64,000 bases of DNA from Siphonodentalium dalli (taxonomy: Eukaryota; Mollusca; Scaphopoda; Gadilida; Siphonodentaliidae): assembly GCA_032622095.1 (NCBI GenBank), contig CP136069.1:39160194-39224193 (forward strand). Reading direction: 5' to 3'. Under the pieces are notes generated by a model. The model searched no databases and had not been told where the DNA came from. It saw only the letters and a list, made by a program, of their open reading frames with translations. The position numbers were made by a program, and so were the translations under genes. Positions 23,651 to 34,482 of this stretch are shown here, in pieces (position 1 is the stretch's first letter; each line of letters opens with the position of its first letter).

Positions 23651-25250
23651 TAACCGAAAACCACAACCCTGTAGTCCGCGCGGTTGCCACAGTAGGTGGC
23701 CAAATTGGCAACCATAGCCGTTTGGGCATTTATGAACCGATTTGGACCAAACGGTGGTCAAGGGTGGCCTACACGAAAATAACAAATAATAACCGAAACA
23801 GCAACCCTCTAGCCCATTCGGTTGCCACAGTAGGCGGCCAAAGTGGCAACCATAGCCGTTTGGGCATTATGAACCTATTTAGACCAAATAAACGTTGCGG
23901 TTGGGTGGCCCACTCGAAAATAACATATGAAAACCGCAACCCTCTAGCCCGTGTGGTTGTCACAGTAGGTGGCCAAAGTGGCAACCATAGCCGTTTGGAC
24001 ATTTATGAACCGATTTGGACCAAATAAACTGTGGTCAATGGTGGCCCACCAGAAAATAACATATCATAACCGAAAACCGCAACCCTCTATCCCGTGCGGT
24101 TGCCACAGTAGGTGGCCAAAGTGGCAACCATAGCCATTTGGGCGTTTATGAACCGATTTGGACCAAATTAACGGTGCGGTAAGGTGGCCCACCCGAAAAT
24201 AACATATAATAACCGAAACCGCAACCCTCTAGCCCGTGCGGTTGCCACAGTACGTGGCCAAAGTGGCAACCGTAGCCGTTTGGGCATTTATGAACCGATT
24301 TGGACCAAATAAACGGTGCGGTAGGGTGGCCCACCAGAAAATAACATATAATAACCAAAAACCGCAACCTTCTAGCCAGCGCGGTTGCCACAGTATGTGG
24401 CCAAAGTGGCAACCATAGCCGTTTGGGCATTTGTAAACCGATTTGGACCAAATTAACGGTGCGGTAAGGTGGCCCACCAGAAAATAACATTAATAACCGA
24501 AACCGCAACCCTCTAACTCGTGCGGTTGCCACAGTATGTGGCCAAAGTGGCAACCATAGCCGTTTGGGCATTTATGAACCGATTTGGACCAAATAAACGG
24601 TGGCCAAGGGTGGCCCACCCGAAAATAACACATAATAACCGAAAATCGCAACCCTCTAGCCCGTGCGGTTGCCACAGTAGGTGGCCAACGTGGCAACCAT
24701 AGCCGTTTGGGCATTTATGAACCGAATTGGACCAAATAAACTGTTCGGTAGGGTGACCCACCCGAAAATAGCATATAATAACCGAATACCGCAACCCTGT
24801 AGTCCGTGCGGTAGCCACAGTAGGTGGCCAAATTGGCAACCATAGCCGTTTGGGCATTTATGAACCGATTTGGACCAAATAAACGGTTGTTACGAGTGAC
24901 CCACCCGAAAATAACACATAATAACCGAAAACCGCAACCATATAGCCCGTGTAGTTGTCGCAGTAGGTGGCCAAAGTGGCAACCATAGCCGTTTGGGCAT
25001 TTATGAACCGATTTGGACCAAATAAACGGTGCGGTAGGATGGCCCACCCCAAAATTAGATATAGAAAACCGAAAACCGCACCCTCTAGCCCGTGCGGTTG
25101 CCACATGAGGTGGCCAAAGTGGCAACCATATCCGTTTTGGTATTTATGAACCAATTTTGACCAACTAAATGACGCGGTATGGTGGCCAACCCCAAACTTT
25201 ACTATGAAACCAAAACCGTACCCCTTTAGCCCGTGTGGTTGCCACAACTG
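23651..25250 (+). repeat. ~143-bp satellite, array 2 (about 11 monomers)
   Basis: Same monomer and orientation as array 1, with landmarks about every 143 bases from 23727 to 25140. The last two monomers are clearly diverged where the array meets the GC-rich core, as expected at an array edge. Confidence 0.9.
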
Positions 25251-25431
25251 GTGTTCAAAAGGTCAGGGGCGGTCCACTACCCTCACCGGCCCGGGCGCTC
25301 CTTTTAGATATACCCATTGTTATGGGTATACATGCAGCAATATGAAGGGTCAACACACATGCCGGTGGCTTACCTCGAGCTATACATAGCTCTGTGGCTG
25401 GCGCTGTCTTGGGGAGTAATGTAAAGTTCAT

Positions 25432-25617
25432 ATGGTCCGATTGCGAAAAGGATCATGTACAAAGCCGTGTCGTGTTTGTGGTAAGGGGGTAACGAACCAA
25501 ATATCACTATGCTTGAGGTGTGGTAACAGAAAAGAGAAGACAAAATTATGGCACCGAGAGCAAAGGACTGTGGGAAACGAATTTTCTCGGTTGGCGGCCA
25601 TTGACGTTGTCAATTAG
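25432..25617 (+). CDS. 61-residue protein with paired CxxC motifs, unknown function
   Basis: It encodes MVRLRKGSCTKPCRVCGKGV and then SLCLRCGNRKEK, so two CxxC pairs (CRVC and CLRC) are spaced as in a small zinc ribbon. The N-terminus is basic. It lies at the left edge of the GC-rich core just after the satellite. It may be a truncated N-terminal piece of a larger element protein; an independent start is not proven. No further family assignment is possible. Confidence 0.4.
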   Translation: MVRLRKGSCTKPCRVCGKGVTNQISLCLRCGNRKEKTKLWHREQRTVGNEFSRLAAIDVVN

Positions 25618-25904
25618 AGTATACCTATCCAGGACATGTCTACTATACGCAAGCTTCGAGCCCAAGCCAGAGGTCTCCCTCGATTAGAGAATGCAAAGGA
25701 ACCCATACAGGAGAAATGAACCATTGAGACACAGTGGTGAAAGGAAGCGGCGATGGGATGCCGTGCGGAGCATTGTGCGAGAAGGCCCTGGGGTCCTCCG
25801 ATAACTGGTCATCAGAGAACTGAGGGAGCGGGGACAATTTGACGTGGATGTCTATGACCCCCACCCGGTGACGAACCGTGGATTGACATGGTGACGGTGC
25901 CATA

Positions 25905-26081
25905 AACGTGTGGACCAGTGTGGGCCAGTTTGTGCTCCACGACGGCCGCACCTACAGGACACTGGAGACTGTCCAAAATCTCCAGGAAGTATGTGCTGAA
26001 GTGGGCGATGAGTCCATCGCAGGCCGAGCCTTCGGGATGAACCACGCAGCCAGTATCATGGACAAAGAACACAACGGCTAG
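25905..26081 (+). pseudogene. element protein fragment, unknown
   Basis: An open frame of 58 codons without a start: VWTSVGQFVLHDGRTYRTLE, then AGRAFGMNHAASIMDKEHNG before a stop. It reads like real protein with a mixed, non-repetitive composition. A second frame (KPTPANLGYDIQKACVESSM) follows after the stop, suggesting a further broken segment of the same protein. Confidence 0.4.
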
Positions 26082-26170
26082 AAACCTACCCCGGCTAACC
26101 TCGGATATGACATCCAGAAAGCCTGTGTCGAGTCGAGCATGGTCATGGCGGCCTCTGGAACGCGATGGGC

Positions 26171-26815
26171 TACGATATAAGAGACGTCGTCAGCATCGAC
26201 ATAAAAGCCTGCTACCCGGCCAGCTTCCAAGGCCATGGCGAGGCCAAGCCATAGTTTGACAGAATCGGGCACCCCACCCAACACATGACCTGGTCGCAAT
26301 CAACGGCCCCTCCCCAAAATATCGCCACCGGTTTCGCCGACGTCCATGAATGGGAGTTCGCCCCTAACTGCCATCCAGTCATCTCCGCCTGGTCCGGAAA
26401 ACCCCTGCTCGCCTTCCTGGTTGAGTCAGATCTCATAAAGAGCGTGGATGTCCGTGAGGCCGTCATCACTTTTGAGCAAAGAACTGGGGTCTGGCTCCCT
26501 GAAGATCGTGGTCAAGGCTGCAGCATCATATGCAAATTCATCCAGGGCAACAAGGCCGACGGCAAAAGACTAACACGGAGGCTTGTGATCGACCAGGGAG
26601 AGCTTGACTATTTGGTAAGTGACAAAAAAAGGAGATCTCGGTTTGAGGGGGTATTCCTCTCTTCGAAAGCCGGATCTAATCAATGCGATTGCCGACGTCC
26701 GTGCTGCAGAGTTTGTTTCACGTCTGCGGCGGGCCCAAAAGACAGGCCGGTTCCCGGCCATTGGTGGGGATGTGAACAACCTCCACAGGCGAGGACAGAG
26801 ACACCGCGAGCTTAA
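26171..26815 (+). pseudogene. possible family-B DNA polymerase-like fragment
   Basis: The frame begins YDIRDVVSIDIKACYPASFQ, hits an in-frame TAG at 26252-26254 and then continues open to 26815. The motif D-I-K-x-x-Y-P-A resembles motif A of family-B DNA polymerases (D-x2-SLYPS type). Downstream are HEWEFAPNCHPVISAWSGK and KADGKRLTRRLVIDQGELDY. Motifs B (KxxxNSxYG) and C (DTD) are not visible, so the polymerase assignment is only a possibility. A good splice donor (G|gtaagt) at about 26613 could end an exon. The last ~60 codons run into the start of the neighbouring frame and may be spurious. Confidence 0.35.
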
Positions 26816-27140
26816 ACTGATCGACACCGAGTTCACGGTGTGCGAAATCCTCGAGGAGCGACAGCAAAGGAACCCATTCAGGAGAAAAGAACCGTTGAGG
26901 CGCAGTGGCGAAATGAAGCGGCGATGGGATGTCGTGTGGATCATTGTGCGAGAAGACCCTGGGATCCTCAAAGAACTGTTCATCAGAGAAGTGAGGGAGA
27001 GGGGACAGTTTGACGTGGATGTCCAGGTCCCGCACCCGGTGATACTCCCGGCCGACGAACCGTGGTTTGACATGATAAACGATGCCAAACACGAGATTGA
27101 GTCGACGGCGCAGCCGCAGACTGCTCCACGTGGAGGGTAG
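26619..27140 (+). CDS. 173-residue element protein with SAP/Rho-N-like helix motif
   Basis: This is the best-preserved frame of the core, with no internal stop. Residues about 7-23 read LGLRGYSSLRKPDLINAI, which fits the short 'G-L/I-x-G-Y-S-x-L-R-K-x-E/D-L-I' helical motif of SAP- or Rho-N-like DNA-binding segments common in large DNA viruses and their relatives. The middle is Arg-rich (QRNPFRRKEPLRRSGEMKRR). The rest includes REVRERGQFDVDVQVPHP and DEPWFDMINDAKHEIES. A broken copy of codons about 82-140 is at 25697-25890. The function is unknown; nucleic-acid binding is inferred from the motif only. Confidence 0.45.
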   Translation: MTKKGDLGLRGYSSLRKPDLINAIADVRAAEFVSRLRRAQKTGRFPAIGGDVNNLHRRGQRHRELKLIDTEFTVCEILEERQQRNPFRRKEPLRRSGEMKRRWDVVWIIVREDPGILKELFIREVRERGQFDVDVQVPHPVILPADEPWFDMINDAKHEIESTAQPQTAPRGG

Positions 27141-27227
27141 AGAGAGTCGACCTCAACGACGTCTTTGCTGCCCATGGGGGTCAGAAGCACTGAACGGTCA
27201 TTTGACAGATGAGAGAGAGCAGCATAA

Positions 27228-27541
27228 CTCGTCAGAGAGCTCCACAAACAAGAGTACTCCCTCAAAGTTAAGTTCTTGAGGCAGAACGATGATGGCAACT
27301 GGGTGGTTGAAGACAAGTTTGACCCGGTCAGAGTCGAGAGGAAGAAGGGACAAGGCGTCGATGAGACCACTCGTGCCACAAGCCCGGTATGCTGACGGGT
27401 ATTGACCGCCCATACAATGAGAATGCTTACCCTGTCACCGCGGTTGTCTATGGTATCTATCCCCTCAGAGACCCAGATCATGCAAATCTTGCACCAATGA
27501 GGACGGCGATCTCAACTGTGACCAGTGGTGAAACACTTTGA
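27228..27541 (+). pseudogene. two overlapping element frames, unknown
   Basis: One frame (27228-27395) reads LHKQEYSLKVKFLRQNDDGN and then VEDKFDPVRVERKK. A second frame (27389-27541) starts MLTGIDRPYNENAYPVTAVV. The composition is protein-like, and the overlap suggests one original frame broken by a shift. No family is recognised. A third short frame (about 27600-27730) reads QATVAVLEMILKRAIMLRDI. Confidence 0.35.
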
Positions 27542-27825
27542 AGGTGCGCTGAGAGGGCATGGACTCACGCCTACGAGGAGAAAGAAAATTCAGGTGTTGG
27601 AAGAGCGAGTTCATCAAACAGGCCACTGTCGCCGTCCTCGAGATGATACTGAAGCGTGCGATCATGCTCCGAGATATAGCCGTTGAGGACATCTACAACA
27701 GCGGGAAATACCAGCTTAGGGCAACGGAATAAGAAAGTGGAGCTCATCTGCAACGCCCATGCCTGGTTCTATTCTTCAGGCAGGATCACTTCTATGAAGG
27801 GGATGTCTGGGAGGCCATTCCAAAC

Positions 27826-28446
27826 GCACGGGCTAGAGGGAAGCGGTTTTCGGTTTTTATATCTAATTTTGGTGTGCCACCTACCGCACCGTTTATTCGG
27901 TCAAATTCGGTTCATAAATACCCAAACGGATATGGTTGCCACTTTTGCTACCACCGAATGGGCTAGAGGGTTGCGGTTTTCGGTTATTATATGTTATTTT
28001 CGGGTGGGCCACCCTACCGTACCGTTTATTTGGTCCAAATCGGTTCATAAATGCCCAAACGGCTATGGTTGCCACTTTGGCAACCTCCTGTGGCAACCGA
28101 ATGGGCTAGTGGGTTGCGGTTTTCGGTTATTATATGTTATTTTCGGGTGGGCCACCCTACCGCACCGTTTATTTGGTCCAAATCGGTTCATAAATGCCCA
28201 AACGGCTATGGTTGTCACTTTGGCCACCTCCTGTGGCAACCGAATGGGCTAGAGGTTGTGGTTTTCGGTTATTATATGTTATTTTCGGGTGGGCCACCCT
28301 ACCGCACCGTTTATTTGGTCCAAATCGGTTCATAACTGCCCAAACGGCTATGGTTGCCACTTTGGCAACCTACTGTGGCAACCGAATGGGCTAGAGGGTT
28401 GCGGTTTTCGGTTATTATATGTTATTTTCGGGTGGGCCACCCCACC
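27826..28446 (-). repeat. ~143-bp satellite, array 3 in inverted orientation
   Basis: The reverse complement of the arrays at 18.9-25.2 kb. The landmark 'aaatcggttcataaatgcccaaacgg' occurs near 27903, 28038, 28181 and 28324. The array meets the right terminal repeat directly. Confidence 0.92.
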
Positions 28447-28526
28447 GCACCGTTTATTTGGTCAATATATAATGTTTCCGAATAAGGAATAAGGAACTGG
28501 GAATAAGTAGCCGATGTCACCGTAGT
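28447..28526 (-). repeat. right 80-bp terminal inverted repeat
   Basis: An exact reverse complement of 18834-18913; it ends ..CCGATGTCACCGTAGT. Confidence 0.9.
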
Positions 28527-30019
28527 CCAGATTCATAACAATGTCGTGTTTGATTGTGATGTCAACAATGGGTCCGTTGTTCAACTGCGCCCAACTGATA
28601 CCAATCAGCGGCGTCACCACCGTGACAACCGCTGCTCATGTTTCAACTGACCAATTACAGATTTCTGACTATATGGTCGATTAATTCCGACCACATTAAG
28701 TTGTTGGATTAGGATCATATGGTTGCCGAGTATAAAAACAAGTGACCACTTCTGGTGGTCGGTTTTGTATATAAAGTCTATATAAACATACAATAAACGT
28801 TACCAGACTTAGTTCAAACCATTAGCAATTTAGGCAACATCAACACAAACTCCTTCTAGAAATAAAAATAACCACTGATCAGTCGAATTTCGGGGGGGGG
28901 GGGGTCACATATATAGCGACTTATAACATCGTTTTTTTTTAAACAATCTGTTTAGCTAGAAACACACGCCAGTGACCACCAATATTTCATGTATATGTAT
29001 GGTTTTATATAAAACCTTGTCCAATGTTGACATCGATCGATTGATCAAGACATGTTATACACTCCATTTCACCGAACAGAAGCTCCAGTTCACTACAACC
29101 TCAACAGGATACGTTCCAGTTCACTACACTGAACATCGCTTTCTCGAACAGCAGTCATTATGTCTGAAAATGGCTGTCAATTGTGGCAATGGTAATGCAA
29201 TCCAAACTGGTTTGCTGTTCAACAAAGATGAAAACATTTTGAATCGACAATCGCGCTGGTTTCGTGAGGCAATTAAGGAGACGCCATATTCGTGAATTTT
29301 CAAAAAATCTCAATTTCTAACTATCAATTGAAGGAAAAAATAATCATAACCAATGTATGATATAGTATTATAGTAACAACACATGTTTACCCTCACAATA
29401 TGAGAGATAAGTTTGAATTATGTAAAAAACAAAAGTGGTTTAAAAAAACAACCAATTTGTCATGTGGGTCACTTGAGAGTTTGACAGGAAAATATTTGCA
29501 ACACTGCATTATCTATCTTATTATACCAACTAGGGTCTACACTCGGTCTACTATATGAAATCATGTATGTCTGCGAGAAAATAAATCAGAAAGTCAACAA
29601 TTTATTTTGCAGTTTTTGGTAGCCATTTGCAGAAAACTATTTTTTTGAAGGAAAGGTCACCATAAAACAATTAAATGTATTGTGTGTTATGTATGTCAGA
29701 TTATTGCAAAATTGGTTGAATAATATTTATGTTGTTTTATGTTGTTTTTGGTCCTTCACACGACAAAAAATAGAGAGCTTGACTGGGAGTATTTGCAAAA
29801 AAAACACTGCTTTGTTTATCTTATTATACAACTATAGGGTCTACACTCGGTCTACAATCTGAAATAATGAATGTCTGCGAGAAAATAAATAAAACATTTT
29901 TCATTGCATATTTTAGTTTTTTGGTGGCCATTTGCAGAACAGTGCAACTTTAAAGATCGTCTATCACTTCCTTCAACAAGTTTTATATAGTTTCCAGTGT
30001 ATAAATTAATTAATCATTT
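28527..30019. repeat. intergenic, with a two-copy ~295-bp tandem repeat
   Basis: About 29470-29640 and 29765-29945 share 'gggtctacactcggtcta' and 'atgtctgcgagaaaataaat'. The 107-codon open frame at 28972-29295 ends NRQSRWFREAIKETPYS, faintly like the tail of a retroelement GIY-YIG nuclease; I do not call it a gene. A TATA-rich stretch is at 28765-28785. Confidence 0.45.
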
Positions 30020-30247
30020 AATATTGATTTTATTTCGAATTTCCGGTATAATACATATAATTAATTGGGGCATTTTTGCGGACTCGCAGTGCTCGGATAA
30101 ATGTTCGGAGCGTATCGACCGGAATAACTCTATCTCTATCTGAGATCATACGAAGCTTCAAGGCCAAACTGTTTTTAAAATAGCCCGTAAAATTGCCCTA
30201 TTGATTCTATGTATTATACCAGAAAAGTCGACATAAAATAAATATTA
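30020..30247. repeat. foldback repeat
   Basis: The left arm ('attgattttatttcgaatttccggtataatacat') and right arm ('atgtattataccagaaaagtcgacataaaataa') are inverted copies. The arms are related to the inner arms of 38501-38772. Confidence 0.55.
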
Positions 30248-30978
30248 TGGTATCATTGGACATAATAACAAAAATAGAAAAAATCATTGAATAAAAAGAT
30301 AAAGACTAAGCCAGGGTGGGTGTGCCCGTTACTATATACAGACTATCTATTTATTTGATACACTCGCATCATTCACACATAATTTACTGTCATAGTGACA
30401 TGCAATGCATATATGTTCGGATATTCTTCTCGGGATGCCACAAAAGCGATGGTGAAAGCAGAAACTTTATTGAAAGTCGAATATTGTGTGCGCTGTGAGA
30501 AGACTTTTAACACATAAATAAGCAGTCGCAACGGAAGTGTAAACAAAAGCTTTAGTCGACAACTTTTCCAGTTAAACGGATAGGACTCATGACTTTATAC
30601 TACGTGGTTGTGGCAAAAACAATGCTTATAATTAAAAGACCCTCTAACTTTGACTATAACATCGAACTATGTCAATTTTATATCTCACTTGCGTGTGGCT
30701 TAGAAATGATAATATATATATAATTTACTTCAGAATTTAGGATATCCTGTTAATCAGTGTCATACATTCGCATCCATGTGAACTAAAAGAATCGGTAAGT
30801 TAGAATAACTTCAAAGTATGCTAACTTTATATATCAAATACATACGTGTGCGATAATATCATATCACCAATGTCTTCCAATATACATGTATAAAATAAGT
30901 TACCTTGCTATATATAAAGGTACGTTATGCATGAATTGAATTCATGCATACATATATTTACATTTAGTGTGTGCTTAA

Positions 30979-31422
30979 AGGCACGGGCGGCGTTCGTTGC
31001 AAATATAATCAGCGCGTAAATAGTACATTGTCGTCAAGACGTACGATGGTGTACGTAAACAAGAACATCCTCGTGTTACAAAGTTTTGCTTCTGTTTACA
31101 TAACACAACGCAATTCTATTGGTTAATCACACACAAATGATATAAATGCTCTTTATTATTTCCATAAAAGGAAAACTGTAACAAATAACGCTCTTTATGT
31201 TTACCATATCCGGATCTAAACAAAAGCCATGTTTTGTAATGTTTTTTGCTTTTGTTTACATAACAAAGGAAAACATTTGACAATAACATACTGTTTATGC
31301 CATATTTCTGATTGGTATAAGAACAAGGTCTATCTATATTTTACTATTCTTTCTGTTTATTGCGGTTTTTGACGGAGCTGAATATTTTAACAGCATACCC
31401 ACCGCCAACGCCGCCCGTATCT
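30979..31422. mobile_element. TTAA-flanked MITE, family C
   Basis: TTAA at 30975-30978 and 31423-31426 flank a 444-bp body with ends AGGCACGGGCGGCGTT and AACGCCGCCCGTATCT (14 of 16 matched). The interior contains two 'gttttgcttttgtttacataacaaa' blocks. There is no coding capacity. Confidence 0.65.
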
Positions 31423-31692
31423 TTAAATTTATGCTGGCGTACCATAGTTTTCATTCATTCAATGTTTTATTGCCCATAAATCACATATATACAATTATAA
31501 TGCGACAATAGAGCCATATATATATGAAAAACATAACACATTCAACGTCAAGAGGTGCAGACAAGAGGGCACACATACATGCGCGCATATACATACATAT
31601 ATACATATATATATAGCTATATACATATACACATACACACATGCATACATACACATGCACATACATACACATACATACATATACCCGCGTAC

Positions 31693-32897
31693 CAGGGATG
31701 TGGCTAGAGGGGGGGTGTGGGGGGTGTCTCACCCCCCCCCCCCCCCCCCCAGCAGAGAGCTATATTTTCAATAGTTGGAAATTTCATACCTGCCACAACG
31801 AAATTTCACACCAACAATAGGTTGAAAATGTTCTTGTAGTTTGATTATAAAACAATTTATTGGGGGAATTTATTGTTTTTCGACCAATATTTGCATATGT
31901 TCCTATTTTTTGTCAAAATTTTTGACAGAAATGGACATCAGTTGGGGGGTGACAGGATGGAAATTTCCAACACTTGGAAAGCTTGTGTCCTGGTCCCTCC
32001 CCCGTGGCCAGTCAAAAACTTCTAGTTAATTTAAGAAAACAATATTGTCATACAATTGGTCAACATTGTCATTGGAATTGTCATCAGTTGGAAATTTTCC
32101 AAACTAAGTGGGGGTGTAGGGTTTGAAATTTCCAACGGAAGACTTGAGGCTAGTCTAATTTAGGATTTTGCGATTTTCTTGTTCAGATTTCAAAATTTTC
32201 GCACACCGGGCCGAACCATGGTCGGCCCGGTGTGTCATTGCCCCATCCACATGGCCAATACAAAACTGCTAATTAGTTTAGCAAAACAATATTTTACTAC
32301 ATTTGGTCAAACTTGTAGACATAAATGGTCATCAGTTGAAGAATTTTCCAACCTGAGGGGGAGCATGAGGTTTGAAATTTCCAACACTAGGAAAGCTTCA
32401 GTTGAGGCCAGTCTAGATGCTAGGATTTGCGATTTTCTTGTATATAGTTTTCAAAATTTTCTCACACCGGGCCAAACAACCATGGTCGGCCCGGTGTTTC
32501 CTGGTCTGTTGTCGGTAGCTGTGTGCATTTGTCTGGAATTAGCTCACTAGTTGTTTTTTTGAGGCAATTTTCAGGTTAAAATATCTTAATACTGGGAAAA
32601 TAGAAGCATGGCTTATGAATATATAGGAAATTAGGCCTGAGCATGAGGTACAAGGGGGGGGGGTGCAAATGGAATTATGCAAACAAACAGTTGTTGGTGC
32701 GATTTCGACTCAAGGGGGGGGGGTGCAAGTGGAATTATGCAAAAAGTTGTGTTGGTGTGATTCTGACTTAAGGGGGGGGGTGCAAATGGAATTATGCAAA
32801 AAGTTGTGTTGGTGTGATTCCGACTCAGGGGGGGGGTGCAGTTGGAAATTCCCAAGGTGGACACCCCCCCAGCGGAAACCCTCTAGCCACATCCCTG
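31693..32897. mobile_element. complete non-autonomous hAT-type element
   Basis: An exact 8-bp duplication CCGCGTAC lies at 31685-31692 and 32898-32905. The ends CAGGGATGTGGCTAGAGGG and CCCTCTAGCCACATCCCTG are perfect inverted copies. The 8-bp duplication and CAGGG start are diagnostic of the hAT superfamily. The 1,205-bp interior has no transposase. It contains 'ggaaatttccaacacttggaaagctt' repeats (about 31955-32470), poly-C (31731-31750), and four ~60-bp units each with a G-run followed by 'tgcaaatggaattatgcaaa' (32650-32845). Confidence 0.9.
32650..32845 (+). repeat. four ~60-bp units inside the hAT element
   Basis: Each unit has a run of 7-9 Gs, TGCAAGTGGAATTATGCAAA and TTGGTGTGATTCCGACTCA. 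The G-runs are spaced about 60 bases apart and could form a G-quadruplex. Confidence 0.85.
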
Positions 32898-32905
32898 CCG
32901 CGTAC

Positions 32906-33174
32906 ATACACATATACGTACATACATACATATGGGTAACATGATAATAATTCATCTCCAACTTGGTCAATTCAGCGCTGTGTGTGTGAGGGCGACTGAC
33001 TAATTTGTGTCATGCATGCGTCACATATGTGTGAATTATAAAGGACACGTGGCTTAGAATAACTTAAATTTGAATTGATGTTTATATCTCACGTGCGTGT
33101 GGTCTTAACACGAACAATACATATATCCTTATTGTGGGTCAATACACTGTTATTGTGAGGCGGAGGTACAGGTC

Positions 33175-33233
<59 letters not shown>

Positions 33234-34157
33234 GAAATCGCATTCGCTTTGAGATTAGAGAACTCCCAAATAAGGATTTACTTTTATTCGTGCATGGAAA
33301 TTTATCGACTATATACAAACAAGAGCATGCGCACAACGTGAGATTTCAGTTATGCAGAAAATTCAAAATATTTCCATTGTTTTGTCACAGATAAAGCATT
33401 ATTAACTACATCTAGTGCACGTAAAGTTGTTTTTGGACACTCCTATGAAGTTTGTAGCAATTTGTTCTCTATTTCGAAATGTATCCATCTTGTTCCGGAG
33501 TCCATATTGGGTCGGGTGTGGTTTGGTTAAATCTTAAAAGTCACCGGGGCCTGACCTGACGCATGCGCGACTGCTGATAAGAATAAACCCATATATCTCT
33601 CTTTTTCGCTCTTTGTATTCACCAAGCAATTCGTCCTCGCGGTAACCACGAACCGATACAAATGAAGAGAAAACAGCGTGTGAAGTTAAAGTTATGATAA
33701 CGGAATATATGTTTTTCTGACAGTTGCATTATTCCATTTCCGATTCTAGAACTTCGATGCATACAAAATGACTCGTAACGAGTGCTCGGGCTCGGTTCTA
33801 AGTGGTGTTTTGTATGACTTCATTGCATCTTTCTGTAACCGGGAAAAATTCAAAAGCGAATATTATTACGCCATATAATGGTGTTCTCTCAGTCCGTGTT
33901 TCTTGGCATCCAATGGAGGTTTTATTTATAGAAATTGGGATTTTTTGGGACACATTAAACGTTGTAGTGCGACCCCGAGCCGAGCCCGATAAAAGGTGTA
34001 GTTGGGAATTTCAATTTCGTTTATTGTTCGTTTACATTATGTCAATAATGTTTATTTTTGGTTTGCGATAAGCTATATGCCAATTACAAATAAAAGAAAA
34101 GAAAAAGATAATTTATAAGTCTTATATTTCAACTTTTATCGACATTTTTTCGTTCTG
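32906..34157. other. intergenic, with (AT)n microsatellite
   Basis: An AT dinucleotide run with one AAAT interruption spans about 33174-33226. No gene is seen in the rest. Confidence 0.6.
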
Positions 34158-34482
34158 CAGCCCATTAAAGTTGTAGTCGGAGACAGCCGAGTCAGCCATC
34201 GGTTCGTTAATTAGGTGCTGATTGTTATTGTTAGGATTATGTTAGCGGCTCAAATCAATGGACTTTTTAGTTCCGACGTGAGTTTATGATACATTTAGTG
34301 AATTATGCTCAAAGGACTCTTTATACACTATATGCTTAAAGTTATTTGTTTTTAGTGAGATCATATCATGCAGATAAATGTGTTGTGTTAACGATGTCGC
34401 AGCTGATCCCATACAGTATATGGGGTAATTAACGATTCATCGGCTGACTCGGCTGTCTCCGATTACAACTTTAAGTGGGCTG
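34158..34482. mobile_element. foldback MITE with ~55-bp inverted ends
   Basis: The left end CAGCCCATTAAAGTTGTAGT and right end ACAACTTTAAGTGGGCTG are inverted copies that extend through 'cggagacagccgagtcagcc' to about 34215 and 34424. No clear target duplication is visible. Confidence 0.7.

Larger units (their letters stand above)
25251..27825 (+). pseudogene. GC-rich core of the 9.7-kb element, broken multi-gene region
   Basis: This block reads as coding on the + strand but is broken by stops and shifts. Frames in order: a CxxC protein (25432-25617), a fragment 25905-26081, a fragment with a D-I-K-x-x-Y-P-A motif (26171 onward), a 173-codon open frame (26619-27140), then frames at 27228-27395 and 27389-27541. 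A section of about 190 bp is present twice (about 25697-25890 and 26862-27060), the second copy with an intact frame. I do not recognise a complete known protein. Minus-strand frames here, up to 303 codons, are shadows with low-complexity composition. Confidence 0.6.
18834..28526. mobile_element. 9.69-kb inverted-repeat element with satellite arms and GC-rich broken core
   Basis: The first 80 bases (ACTACGGTGACATCGG..) and the last 80 bases are perfect inverted complements. Inside each end the sequence passes directly into a ~143-bp satellite, running in one orientation on the left (two arrays, about 36 monomers) and inverted on the right (about 4-5 monomers). The core (about 25250-27820) has a clearly higher GC content than the rest of the window and carries remnants of several protein-coding frames. 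I see no exact target duplication directly against the ends; GATTC abuts the left end and occurs 3 bases outside the right end. The layout resembles a large self-synthesising DNA transposon or an integrated DNA virus remnant, but I cannot assign a family. Confidence 0.75.

Noticed and set aside
18875-25149. Dozens of open frames on both strands (60-158 codons, for example PKRLWLPLWPPTV repeats)
   Set aside because: They are translations of the 143-bp satellite, recur with the monomer period and have no domain or start-site logic.
26570-27481. 303-codon minus-strand open frame in the GC-rich core
   Set aside because: It is antisense to the better protein-like + strand frames, is Ser/Arg-rich and low-complexity, and is explained by high GC content.
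18829-28534. GATTC as a 5-bp target duplication of the 9.7-kb element
   Set aside because: It abuts the left end but lies 3 bases away from the right end, so it is not a clean duplication; a chance match cannot be excluded.
28765-29295. A small gene with TATA-rich upstream region and 107-codon frame
   Set aside because: No recognisable domain, no splice or polyadenylation logic, and AT-rich background makes TATA-like runs common.
31481-31732. Minus-strand frames rich in Met, Tyr, Val and Cys
   Set aside because: They translate an ATAC/CACA microsatellite.
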